DNA of 64,000 nucleotides from Mogibacterium kristiansenii (GTDB taxonomy: Bacteria > Bacillota > Clostridia > Peptostreptococcales > Anaerovoracaceae): positions 62,001 through 126,000 of the forward strand of contig NZ_VUNA01000003.1 of the NCBI RefSeq assembly GCF_009695905.1. The letters are read 5' to 3'. Below the pieces are notes generated by a model. The model had not been told where the DNA came from, made no database searches, and saw only the letters and a list, made by a program, of their open reading frames with translations. Below, one piece after another: positions 16,460-24,698 of the stretch (its first letter is position 1; each line of letters opens with the position of its first letter). The translations under genes were made by a program, and so were the position numbers.

Positions 16460-16948
16460 CTATTCCAGCCCGTTCCGCTTTCTCATCGCCGGAACCAACC
16501 CGCCGGCATCCAGAATTTCCAGAAGGTTTTCCGGCAAATCCGCAATGGGATACGTCGCCCCGTTCACCCGAATCTGTCGGCCCACTTCCACGTCCATCAC
16601 ATCCCCTTCCTGCACGTGATCGATCAGATCGCTTTCGATGAGCAGAAGTCCGTTGTTGATGGAATTCCGGAAGAAAATCCGGGCAAAGGATTTGGCCACG
16701 ATGCACCGAATGCCCAGGGCCTTGATCACCTCCGGCGCCTGCTCCCGAGAAGAGCCGCAGCCGAAATTTTTTCCCGCCACGATACAGTCTCCCGGCTCCA
16801 GCATTCCCGCCAACTCCGGCCGCAGCGGCGAAAAGGCGTAGGGCTTCATATCCTCCACGGAAGGGAGGGCCAGATATTCCGTGGGCATGATGATATCCGT
16901 ATCGATATCATCCCCCATGGTGTATATTTTTCCGCTAAAATGTTCCAT
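16460..16948 (-). CDS. Hydro-lyase small subunit (LeuD-like) 1
   Basis: 162 residues, the aconitase swivel domain. It has DIDTDIIMPTEYL, the loop GKNFGCGSSREQAP that binds substrate carboxylates, and AKSFARIFFRNSINNG. The frame is open to 16993, but that start would overlap the upstream large-subunit gene. ATG 16948, with a GAGAGGAAC site and the family-typical N-terminus, is preferred. It pairs with the large subunit directly downstream to form a heteromeric enzyme. Confidence 0.87.
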   Translation of the reverse strand: MEHFSGKIYTMGDDIDTDIIMPTEYLALPSVEDMKPYAFSPLRPELAGMLEPGDCIVAGKNFGCGSSREQAPEVIKALGIRCIVAKSFARIFFRNSINNGLLLIESDLIDHVQEGDVMDVEVGRQIRVNGATYPIADLPENLLEILDAGGLVPAMRKRNGLE

Positions 16949-16967
16949 TTTGTTCCTCTCCTTCTCC

Positions 16968-18212
16968 CTAAAAACAAGCTTCCGCAATCTCACCGGCCAC
17001 CGCCGATGCCGTCACCGTCGCCGCGTTCGCAAGATAGACGAAGGAATTCCGGTCGCCGGCCCGGCCCTTGAAGTTCCGAGTTCCCGTGCTGATCAGCACT
17101 TCCCCTTCGCCGATCACGCCCTGGCAGCTGCCCCAGCACACGCTGCAGTTTGGATTCATTACGATGGCACCGGCCTCCATGAAAGTGTCCAGAATTCCTT
17201 CTTTGGCCGCCTGATTATAGATATCCCGGCTGGCCGGAACCACCAGGAAGCGAACGCCCTCTGCTACTTTCTTTCCTTTGATAACCTCAGCTCCCAGGCG
17301 AAGGTCCTCCAGCCGCCCATTGCTGCAGGAACCCAGGAACGCTTCGTGGATTTTCGTTCCCGCCACCTCCGATACCAATGCCAGGTTATCCACAAAATGC
17401 GGTTTTGCCACCACCGGCTGGATCTCCGAAAGGTCGATATCGTACACTTCGGCGAATTCCGCATCCGGGTCGCTCTCATAGCAGGCCAGCGGCTTCCGGC
17501 CGTGCGCCTCCAGGTACTCCAAAGTCACCTCGTCCACCGGCATCAGTCCGGTTTTGGCCCCGGCCTCTACCGCCAGGTTGCACAGGACGAACCGGTCGCT
17601 GACGGACAGCCCCGCCAGTCCCGGTCCTGCGAACTCCATGGCCTTATAGTTGGCGCCGTTGGCGCCTATTTTTCCGATAATCGTCAGAATCACATCCCGA
17701 GCGGTCACGCCTTTCCGCAGCGTGCCGGTCAGATTGAACCGAAGGGTCTCCGGCACCATCACCCAGGATTTGCCCGTCACCATGGCGTACAGGTAATCCG
17801 TGCACCCCACGCCGGTCCCGAAAGCCCCCAGACACCCGTAGGTGCAAGTGTGGCTGTCCGCCCCGAAAATCAGCTGGCCCGGCCGAACGTATTTTTCCAC
17901 CATCACCTGGTGGCAAATGCCCTCGCCCTCGTAGAAATCGATTCCGCGCTCCCGGGCAAAATCCCGCATCTTCTTCTGGGACTGCGCCGTCTTCACGCTG
18001 TCGCAAGGCACGTTGTGATCCACCACCCACACCAGCCTGGATGGATCTGCAATGTGCGGATTCTTCAAATTGTTGTATTTATCAATGGTCAGATGTGTGG
18101 TACCGTCGTTACTCAGCATGTAATCCAAAGTCACCACGTGAATTTCACCGGCCTTCGCGGTGTCTACCCCGGCTGCCCGGGCGATGATTTTCTCTGCAAT
18201 CGTCATTCCCAT
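16968..18212 (-). CDS. Aconitase-superfamily hydro-lyase, large subunit (LeuC-like) 2
   Basis: 414 residues, the shorter LeuC/homoaconitase type. Fe-S ligands are Cys in GSCSNGR (about 294) and the CxxC in NCSVCWG (about 355/358). GEGICHQVMVEKYVRPG is conserved. It differs clearly from the first large subunit, so the two pairs are not a recent duplication and probably have different substrates. It lies 64 bp downstream of its small subunit. Confidence 0.87.
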   Translation of the reverse strand: MGMTIAEKIIARAAGVDTAKAGEIHVVTLDYMLSNDGTTHLTIDKYNNLKNPHIADPSRLVWVVDHNVPCDSVKTAQSQKKMRDFARERGIDFYEGEGICHQVMVEKYVRPGQLIFGADSHTCTYGCLGAFGTGVGCTDYLYAMVTGKSWVMVPETLRFNLTGTLRKGVTARDVILTIIGKIGANGANYKAMEFAGPGLAGLSVSDRFVLCNLAVEAGAKTGLMPVDEVTLEYLEAHGRKPLACYESDPDAEFAEVYDIDLSEIQPVVAKPHFVDNLALVSEVAGTKIHEAFLGSCSNGRLEDLRLGAEVIKGKKVAEGVRFLVVPASRDIYNQAAKEGILDTFMEAGAIVMNPNCSVCWGSCQGVIGEGEVLISTGTRNFKGRAGDRNSFVYLANAATVTASAVAGEIAEACF

Positions 18213-18276
18213 TTTTCTCTGTCTCCCTGTCCGCTTCTGCTAAAAATAATCTCGTCTCGTCCTGCGGTTTCCGGCG

Positions 18277-18747
18277 CTACGCCTCATCCAAAGAAGCGAT
18301 CAGACCGCCCTGATCCAAAATCTTCTGCATGTACGGCGGCAGCTTGGTGCATTCGTAGGTGCTTCCGCCGCTGGTCACCGTGCCCGCATCCAAGTCCAGT
18401 TCCATTTCATCCCCATCTTTCACGCAGTCGTACAGATCCCGGCACACAATCACCGGCAAACCGATGTTGATGGAATTGCGGTAGAAAATCCGGGCGAAGG
18501 ATTTGGCGATAACCGCCTTTACTCCCAGTGCCTTCAGCACGCCGGGTGCCTGTTCCCGGGAAGACCCACATCCGAAATTCTCGTTGGCCACCACGTAATC
18601 CCCCGGCTTCACTTTGTTGGCAAATTCCGGATCCAGGGATTCAAAGGTATGTCCCTTCATCTCCTCAATGGTGGGATACAGCAGGTACTGCGATGCAATA
18701 ATCTGGTCCGTATCCACATCCGAATCAAAACGATATAGTGTTCCCAT
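18277..18747 (-). CDS. Hydro-lyase small subunit (LeuD-like) 2
   Basis: 156 residues, an aconitase swivel-domain subunit with DVDTDQIIASQYL, ANENFGCGSSREQAP and AKSFARIFYRNSINIG. It is the first gene of a four-gene operon (small 2, large 2, small 1, large 1) with a strong upstream promoter at 18805-18833. Each dehydratase pair is encoded small subunit first, the reverse of the usual leuCD order. Confidence 0.87.
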   Translation of the reverse strand: MGTLYRFDSDVDTDQIIASQYLLYPTIEEMKGHTFESLDPEFANKVKPGDYVVANENFGCGSSREQAPGVLKALGVKAVIAKSFARIFYRNSINIGLPVIVCRDLYDCVKDGDEMELDLDAGTVTSGGSTYECTKLPPYMQKILDQGGLIASLDEA

Positions 18748-18804
18748 TGTTCTATCTCCCTTTTTGTATGTATTTTTATGTTTTGATACTAAATTTTACA
18801 ATAT

Positions 18805-18833
18805 ATTATATCAGATTCAACAATATTTGTGAA
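18805..18833 (-). promoter_or_regulatory. Promoter of the hydro-lyase operon
   Basis: On the minus strand, TTCACA (-35), a 17-bp spacer and a perfect TATAAT (-10). The start codon lies about 58 bp downstream of the -10 box. Confidence 0.7.
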
Positions 18834-18955
18834 TGGCTTTACATAATTCTGCCCGCCCGGCGCTTTACTTTTTCCGGCAGACCGGCCGGGCTCCGTATAT
18901 CCAATCATATTATCCATATTGCAATCGTACAATCTCGTATGTCTAGAATGATGAA

Positions 18956-18998
18956 AAGAGATGCACGAAAGGCGACTTCCGCCCTCCGTGCATCTCTT
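18956..18998. repeat. Free hairpin, GAGATGCA family
   Basis: Arms AAGAGATGCACG and CGTGCATCTCTT around a 19-nt loop. It lies just beyond the 3' end of the cobalamin operon and could double as its terminator. It is the only member of the free-hairpin families found outside the two repeat islands. Confidence 0.85.
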
Positions 18999-19002
18999 CC
19001 AA

Positions 19003-20037
19003 TTATTTGATGTTTCTCAGGCACTGCAAAAGCGCCGTGTTCTCCCGGTGGGTTCGCACTGCCGTCCGATAGAACCCGGCGGTCAGCCCGTGGTAATCCC
19101 GGCAGTCCCGAATCAGAATTCCTTTGTCCAGCAGCTTTTGGTGCAGTTCCCGGTCCCGGGATTGAAAGAGAATGTAATTGGCATCGGACGGGAATACCCG
19201 GAACCCTAATTTTTCAAGCTCCTCCGAGAGGAATTCCCGTTCCCGGGCAATCACCTCCACCGAGGCCGCCAAATAACCGGAGGTTCCACCGGCCGCTGTT
19301 CCGGTGTACTGGGCGAAAACGGAGAGATTCCATTCCGGCAGTTCCCGTCGGATTCTTTCCGCCGTGGGAGCCGAGCAGACGGCATATCCCAGGCGCACCC
19401 CGGGAATGGCGAATGTTTTGGTAAACGCCCGGAGCACCACCGCCGGCAGTGCCTCGCTGCGGATGCAATGGATCAGGGAATCCTCATCCCCGCCGCTCAG
19501 TGCCAGAAAGCATTCGTCCACCAGCAGCACCGTTCCCGCCGTCCGGCAGGCATCGACAATTTCCCGGAGGCGATTCGCCGAGATTCGCTTCCCGTTGGGG
19601 TTGTTGGGGTTGGTGAGAATCAGCAGATTCGGTTTTACACGGGCAATCTCTTGGCAGATATTTTCCGGCAAGGTAAAATCATCTTCCGCCCGCAAAGGAA
19701 TCCGGTGAATCCGGCAGGACGGAGCCGCGGCGTTCAACGCGGTTTCGTAGCCGGAATAGCAAGGCGCCGTCACCATGCAGCTTTTCGGGGAAAGGGTCCG
19801 GATGATGACGGGAATCAGCTCCGATGCGCCGTTCCCCGGCACGAGTTGTTCCTCCGCCAACTGCCAGTAATTCGCCAATCCCCGGCGAAGCTCCCGGTAC
19901 TCCGGATCCGGGTATTCCTCCACGTGATTCAGTGCCGCCGCCAGAGCGTCCCGCACCGATTTCGGCGGTCCCAATGGATTCAGGTTTACCGAAAAATCAT
20001 ATTCAATTTCATTCCCGTATATATTTCCTCCGTGCAC
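19003..20037 (-). CDS. cobD: Threonine-phosphate decarboxylase
   Basis: 344 residues, a class I PLP-dependent aminotransferase-fold enzyme. The N-terminus (HGGNIYG, then DFSVNLNPLGPP) is characteristic of CobD. TNPNNPNGK, VDECFLAL and the PLP lysine in AFTKTFAIPG (about residue 212) are present. It decarboxylates L-threonine phosphate to (R)-1-amino-2-propanol phosphate, the linker between the corrin ring and the nucleotide loop. It is the last gene of the cobalamin operon. Histidinol-phosphate aminotransferase is the main alternative, but the N-terminus and context favour CobD. Confidence 0.9.
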   Translation of the reverse strand: MHGGNIYGNEIEYDFSVNLNPLGPPKSVRDALAAALNHVEEYPDPEYRELRRGLANYWQLAEEQLVPGNGASELIPVIIRTLSPKSCMVTAPCYSGYETALNAAAPSCRIHRIPLRAEDDFTLPENICQEIARVKPNLLILTNPNNPNGKRISANRLREIVDACRTAGTVLLVDECFLALSGGDEDSLIHCIRSEALPAVVLRAFTKTFAIPGVRLGYAVCSAPTAERIRRELPEWNLSVFAQYTGTAAGGTSGYLAASVEVIAREREFLSEELEKLGFRVFPSDANYILFQSRDRELHQKLLDKGILIRDCRDYHGLTAGFYRTAVRTHRENTALLQCLRNIK

Positions 20038-20052
20038 GAATCTCTCCTTTGT

Positions 20053-21063
20053 TTAAAGTAACAGTCCCATCGTTCCCAGGCAGATGCATTCACACAGCAC
20101 CGCCGTACCCAGCATCAGCCGGTTCGCCCGGAGAATATCCGCCGGCACCACCGGCCGCAGATTCTCTCCCAAGGTTGGTTTTTCCACCACCCGGCCAAAG
20201 TACCGGGCATTTCCCGCCAGCTGAACACCCAGCGCGCCGGCGCAGGCGGCTTCGGTATGCGCCGCATTGGGGCTGGCATGCTTTCGTCGATCCCGAAGGA
20301 AGATTCGGAAGGCCCGGCGGCCGCTGTATATTTGTTCGAAACCGCGAAGGCGATCCCAAAATCCCATCAGAAACGCCACCGCCACCATCAACAGGCCGCT
20401 GATTCGGGCGGGAATGAAATTCACCCCATCGTCCAGCCGGGCGGCGGCTCTTCCAAAATCCATGTATTTGTCGTTTCGATAGCCCACCATGGAATCCATG
20501 GTATTGACGGCTTTGTACATCATGCCCAGCACCGGTCCTCCCAGGGCCATGTACAGCATCGGGGCGATGACCCCGTCAGAGGTGTTCTCCGCCACGGTTT
20601 CCACCGCAGCTTTGGTCACACCGGTTTCATCCAGCACAGTGGTGTCCCGGCCCACAATCATGGACACCGCATACCGGGAATCCTTCAGCGAACCGGATTG
20701 AAGGGCGCGGTATACCCGCATGGACGCATCCCGGAGATTCCGGGCCGCCAGCAATCGGTAGGTGAGCCAGCCCTCCAGGGCGCAGCCCGCCCAAGGATGC
20801 AGCGTGTACGCGCCCACCAGAAGCAAGGCCGTTCCCCCGCCGCTGACCAGGAGAACCGCCGCCACCAGGAGTCGTCCGTATTTTCTTTTTACCCGAGCCC
20901 GGACGGCCGAATCGGAAATCCCGTCTCCTCGCTTCAGAAAAAAATCCGTTAATTTCTGAATGAGGTTACCGATTCGCCGCACCGGATGGTTCCATGTCTC
21001 CGGATCCCCCAGAATAAGATCGAGCACGAAGCCCGCTGCAAATGCCGTCCCGTGATACATCAA
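20053..21063 (-). CDS. cbiB: Adenosylcobinamide-phosphate synthase
   Basis: 336-residue membrane protein with the CbiB signatures LDLILGDPETWNHPVRRIG at the N-terminus, ENTSDGVIAPMLY in the centre and HTEAACAGALGVQLAG near the C-terminus, plus several hydrophobic helices. It attaches the aminopropanol arm to adenosylcobyric acid. Its first 98 bp overlap the upstream histidine-phosphatase fusion gene in another frame; the family-typical N-terminus shows the overlap is real. Confidence 0.93.
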   Translation of the reverse strand: MMYHGTAFAAGFVLDLILGDPETWNHPVRRIGNLIQKLTDFFLKRGDGISDSAVRARVKRKYGRLLVAAVLLVSGGGTALLLVGAYTLHPWAGCALEGWLTYRLLAARNLRDASMRVYRALQSGSLKDSRYAVSMIVGRDTTVLDETGVTKAAVETVAENTSDGVIAPMLYMALGGPVLGMMYKAVNTMDSMVGYRNDKYMDFGRAAARLDDGVNFIPARISGLLMVAVAFLMGFWDRLRGFEQIYSGRRAFRIFLRDRRKHASPNAAHTEAACAGALGVQLAGNARYFGRVVEKPTLGENLRPVVPADILRANRLMLGTAVLCECICLGTMGLLL

Positions 21064-21982
21064 ATGAATATCCTTCTCCGTTTCTAACCTGATAGTCGTA
21101 ATAGTTTCCGCCGAAGAGTTCCGACAGAAGAGTCATGATGGTGCCGCCGTGAATCACCAGGGCGATGTTTTCCCGGTCTTCGGCTTCCTGCAGCATTTTT
21201 TGCCAGCCTTCCAGCACCCGAGCTCGGACTTCCTCCCGGCTTTCCCCGTCGGGAAAGGGAATGGTCCCCTCTGTCCGAAGCCAGTGACGATATGCGGGAT
21301 TGTCCTGCAGCTCTTGGTAGGTATGCCCCTCAAAGCGGCCGAAATCCGTCTCCCGGAAATCCGCCACTTCCACCGGTATTCGCGCCGGATGGATTAACTC
21401 GGCGGTCTCCCGGCAGCGCCGCATGGGACTGCAGAACACCGCATCGCAGATTGGATAGCAGTGCCTTTCGATTTCCCGCCGCCCCGTTTCCGACAGGGAT
21501 TCGTCGGTTCTTCCGATGTATCGATGCTCCAGATTTCCCGGGGTGGCGCCGTGGCGAATCAGGAAGATGTGACGCACCGCAGGAAGTCCTTTCTTAATCA
21601 CCTGAGGAATTCCGCAGAACAGGCGAATCACTTCGTCGGATTCCGCCGCAATTCGGATGAGGATCCGTCCGGTCACTTCCCGCCACCGGCGGTCCAGGGG
21701 ATCCATGGGCACGATGCCGCTGCCGATTTCGTCGGAAATAAATACGCAGTCCGGATGGTTCCGGGCGATTTCTTCCACCTCCTGAAGAATCTCCTCTTCC
21801 GTTTGCCCCACTTCCAGCTTCTCCCGGATAATCCGGTGCAGGTGATTAATCCGGATTCCGGTGCCGGGCGCTTCCCGATACAGCAGCGAGAAATTCGCCT
21901 CGTCATAGAGAATGTGGCCGGGAAAGCGGGCTTCCCCGTATTTGCTTTTACCTTGAGCGTATCCGCCGATAATCAGTTTCAT
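20966..21982 (-). CDS. cobC: CobU-like domain / alpha-ribazole phosphatase fusion
   Basis: 338 residues. Residues 1-130 resemble a shortened CobU: a P-loop GGYAQGKS at the start and SDEIGSGIVPMDPLDRRWRE followed by GRILIRIAAESDEV, which matches the C-terminal part of CobU. Residues about 137-335 are a histidine phosphatase with LIRHGATPGN, an acidic loop and a late VIHGGTI. The phosphatase half would dephosphorylate alpha-ribazole-5'-phosphate or adenosylcobalamin-5'-phosphate. A separate full CobU exists at 22749, so the N-terminal half is redundant or has another role. Confidence 0.85.
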   Translation of the reverse strand: MKLIIGGYAQGKSKYGEARFPGHILYDEANFSLLYREAPGTGIRINHLHRIIREKLEVGQTEEEILQEVEEIARNHPDCVFISDEIGSGIVPMDPLDRRWREVTGRILIRIAAESDEVIRLFCGIPQVIKKGLPAVRHIFLIRHGATPGNLEHRYIGRTDESLSETGRREIERHCYPICDAVFCSPMRRCRETAELIHPARIPVEVADFRETDFGRFEGHTYQELQDNPAYRHWLRTEGTIPFPDGESREEVRARVLEGWQKMLQEAEDRENIALVIHGGTIMTLLSELFGGNYYDYQVRNGEGYSFDVSRDGICSGLRARSYSGGSGDMEPSGAANR

Positions 21983-21994
21983 GTTTCACTCTCC

Positions 21995-22771
21995 TTAGAA
22001 AATTCCGGTAAGGATGCCGACCGCCCAAAGGCCCAGCACCATGGCCAGTTCCATGCGGCACAAGAACCAGCCCGCCAAATCACCGGTGATGCCGCCGAAT
22101 TTAGTGCCGCAGAAGCGACGGTAATGAAGGGTTCCCAGCAGGGCAATCGCCAGCATCGTGCCGCCGGCCGCCGGAGACCGCCACATCATCCAGGTGATGC
22201 AAAGCCCTCCTTGCAGCAGAAGGATGCCCGCAGTTCTTCGAGCCGCGGTATCCGATTCCGTTCGGGCCAGCCCGGTTTTCTTCGCTTTCGGAAAGGCGAC
22301 CACCGTGTACCCGCTGAGGCAGCGAGAGAGGAAAAAGGACCCCATCCACAGAATTCGGCCTTCCGCCGTCAGTTCCGACAGCGCCGCCCCATAGATCAAT
22401 CCGAACAATGCCAGCCGAATCACCGCGAAGGCTCCGATGTGAGGATCCGACAGAATCTGCAGCCGCTCTTCCCGGGTGCGCCAAGAGGACAGGGCATCGC
22501 AGGTATCCATGAATCCATCTAAGTGAAAGCCGCCAGTTATCAGGATGGGAATGCTCAGTGCGATGAGTGTGGCCGCCGTCGGACCGATTTCAAAGCGCAC
22601 GACTCCGAGAAACCACAGGTATTCTAAGATGCCGATCACGCCTCCCACCCAGGGAAAGAAGCACAGGTGGTACCGCATATCCTCCGTTTCCCAGCGAAAC
22701 CGGGGCATGGGAATCCGAGAATACATGGAAAAAGCCACCGTCACGGATTTAAAAACAGATGCTATTTTCAC
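21995..22771 (-). CDS. cobS: Adenosylcobinamide-GDP ribazoletransferase (cobalamin synthase)
   Basis: 258-residue polytopic membrane protein with the CobS signature GGFHLDGFMDTCDAL and SDPHIGAFAV, which supply acidic metal-binding residues. YSRIPMPRF near the N-terminus is also typical. It joins adenosylcobinamide-GDP to alpha-ribazole (phosphate) at the membrane. Its 5' end overlaps the 3' end of cobU by 23 bp, indicating coupled translation. Confidence 0.93.
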   Translation of the reverse strand: MKIASVFKSVTVAFSMYSRIPMPRFRWETEDMRYHLCFFPWVGGVIGILEYLWFLGVVRFEIGPTAATLIALSIPILITGGFHLDGFMDTCDALSSWRTREERLQILSDPHIGAFAVIRLALFGLIYGAALSELTAEGRILWMGSFFLSRCLSGYTVVAFPKAKKTGLARTESDTAARRTAGILLLQGGLCITWMMWRSPAAGGTMLAIALLGTLHYRRFCGTKFGGITGDLAGWFLCRMELAMVLGLWAVGILTGIF

Positions 22772-23312
22772 GCGCGCTATCTCCTTTCAAATAGACGGGA
22801 ATTCCCACCACCACTTCCACCACTTCGTCCGCCATTGCGGCCAGCTCCCGGTTCACGTTGCCCAGGACCTGCAAATAGTTCCGAAGTGCCGGTGCAGCGG
22901 ACACCCCATCGTCAAAAACATCTCCGGTGACCACCACCAGATTTTCCACCGAATCCGCCACAGCGGCAATCTCCCCGGTGATTTTTCCGATGCATTCCTT
23001 CAGATTCTCACACTCTTCGTCTTCCCGATACATTTCGTTGGCCACCAGGTTGGTGAGGCATTCCACTAAAACCACAGAATCGTAGCTCCAAATGCGTCCG
23101 GTGATGTCTTCAATGTCCCGGGGCTGCTCCAGGGTAATCCACCCCTTTCCTTCCCGCATCTGCCGATGCCGCTCCACCCGGCGAAGGGATTCTCCATCCA
23201 TCACCTCCATGGTGGCGGCGTAATAGGCATTGGGGTTTCCAAAGGAAAGAGCCCGCTCCTCCGCAAAAGCAGATTTTCCGCTGCCGCTGCCGCCGGTTAC
23301 CAATACCATCAT
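22749..23312 (-). CDS. cobU: Adenosylcobinamide kinase / guanylyltransferase
   Basis: 187 residues. A P-loop GGSGSGKS lies at the N-terminus. RVERHRQMREGKGWITLEQP contains the histidine that is guanylylated in CobU. VECLTNLVANEMY and NRELAAMADEVVEVVVGIPV close the domain. It phosphorylates adenosylcobinamide and transfers GMP. The usual TNEVGSGIVP motif is altered to TGDVFDDGVS here, while the neighbouring fusion protein retains a version of it. Confidence 0.92.
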   Translation of the reverse strand: MMVLVTGGSGSGKSAFAEERALSFGNPNAYYAATMEVMDGESLRRVERHRQMREGKGWITLEQPRDIEDITGRIWSYDSVVLVECLTNLVANEMYREDEECENLKECIGKITGEIAAVADSVENLVVVTGDVFDDGVSAAPALRNYLQVLGNVNRELAAMADEVVEVVVGIPVYLKGDSARENSICF

Positions 23313-23336
23313 CGTTCCGTCCTCCTTGCGAATCTC

Positions 23337-24440
23337 TTACTCTTCATAGCGGGTATAGGGTTCCATGCCGTATCCGTCGAACCGCTTCGCTTCCCGGTAC
23401 ACCCGGTTCACATCCCGAAGCAGGGACATCATCATGGCCGCACCGGCGCCTTCTCCGGCACCCATGCCCGCATCCAGCACCGGTTCCAGTCCCAGGCTCT
23501 CCGCCAGGCGGCAAGCCGCCGGTTCCCGGCTGATATGAGAAGGAATCATGTATTCCCGAATTCCCGGAACCAATCGTTCCGAGGCTTCCGCAGATACCAG
23601 GCTCAGCAGTCCGTCCAGCACCACCGGAATGCCATGAAGGCCGCCCCCCAGAATGATGCCCATCATCGCCGTCAGCTCCAGGCCGCCAAACCGGCACCAT
23701 ATGGCTTCCACGTCCGAGTTCACGTCGGGCATTTTCAGCGCCGCCGCAATAACCTTTCTCTTGCGCTGCAGTCCGGCCCCATCCAGCCCGGCCCCGCGTC
23801 CGGTTACCGTCTCCGCCGAAAGTCCCAACATTCTTCCGGCCAGAACCGCCGCAGAAGTGGTATTTCCGATGCCCATCTCGCCCACGCCCAGCACCCCTAC
23901 GCCGGCTTCTCGGCACTCCGCCGCCAGGTCCAGTCCCAGCTGCAGCGCGGTGCGGAACTGTGCCCGGCTCATGGCCGGTTCCTTCAGGAAATTCTTTGTT
24001 CCATCGGCCACTCGCCGGAACTCCGTTCCCGGCACCGGCCCCGGGTGATGAATGCCCACATCGATGGCTCGAATTTTTGCATGGGCCGCTGCCGCCAATA
24101 CGCCGGCACAGCTTTGGCCCTTTCCGATATTTTCTGCGCAGATGGCCGTCACTTCTTGCCCGGACTGGCTCACCCCTTCTTCCACAATTCCGTGATCGCC
24201 GCAGCACACCAACAGTTCCATACGCTCCAGGTCCGGCACCCGGCGCTGCTGGATGGCACCGATGGCGGTGTGACTTTTCTCCAGCTTGCCGAAGCTGCCC
24301 AGGGGCTTCGCAATTCGGTCCCACTCCCCTTGAATTTCTTTGCGCCACTCCTGCGACACCTTTGGAACGGTAATTTGGCCGGACAATACCGCCGCGGCGG
24401 AAATATTTTTTTTATGAATCTCCATCGTCCTCCCCTTCAT
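23337..24440 (-). CDS. cobT: Nicotinate-nucleotide:dimethylbenzimidazole phosphoribosyltransferase
   Basis: 367 residues, a full-length CobT. Recognisable segments are KPLGSFGKLE near the N-terminus, the long glycine-rich GEMGIGNTTSAAVLAGR segment and the C-terminal GMGAGEGAGAAMM, which ends near the catalytic glutamate. It activates the lower-ligand base to alpha-ribazole phosphate. No lower-ligand synthesis gene (bluB or bza) is seen, so the base may be scavenged or made elsewhere. Confidence 0.93.
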   Translation of the reverse strand: MKGRTMEIHKKNISAAAVLSGQITVPKVSQEWRKEIQGEWDRIAKPLGSFGKLEKSHTAIGAIQQRRVPDLERMELLVCCGDHGIVEEGVSQSGQEVTAICAENIGKGQSCAGVLAAAAHAKIRAIDVGIHHPGPVPGTEFRRVADGTKNFLKEPAMSRAQFRTALQLGLDLAAECREAGVGVLGVGEMGIGNTTSAAVLAGRMLGLSAETVTGRGAGLDGAGLQRKRKVIAAALKMPDVNSDVEAIWCRFGGLELTAMMGIILGGGLHGIPVVLDGLLSLVSAEASERLVPGIREYMIPSHISREPAACRLAESLGLEPVLDAGMGAGEGAGAAMMMSLLRDVNRVYREAKRFDGYGMEPYTRYEE

Positions 24441-24446
24441 TTCTCT

Positions 24447-24698
24447 CTATCGCTCCCGAATGGCTTTCTGAAGGAGCTTCATCATCTCGCCGTAATTTTC
24501 CGGGCGGTGCGGGTAATCGCAGTCCATGCAGCTCAGAATCACCTTCCCGTCCCGTTCAATCTGTACCCGCTTTCCGGGGCAATCCGGAAGGAAATACAGG
24601 GGGCAGTAACAGAACAGGCAGTTCATTTCCGCCATTCCCTTGTGGCAGGGATAGTATTGGCAGTCCCGGTTTTCGAAGTAATAGAAGGAATTTTTCAT
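24447..24698 (-). CDS. Cysteine-rich small domain protein of cobalamin operons
   Basis: 83 residues with nine cysteines (ENRDCQYYPCHKG, NCLFCYCPLY, CPGKR, SCMDCDYPHRP). It matches the 'cysteine-rich small domain' family (PF04071) that recurs in anaerobic cobalamin clusters. It is 6 bp from cobT and overlaps the cbiA stop by 4 bp, so it is co-translated. The cysteines probably hold a metal or Fe-S cluster. Its role is not established. Confidence 0.8.
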   Translation of the reverse strand: MKNSFYYFENRDCQYYPCHKGMAEMNCLFCYCPLYFLPDCPGKRVQIERDGKVILSCMDCDYPHRPENYGEMMKLLQKAIRER

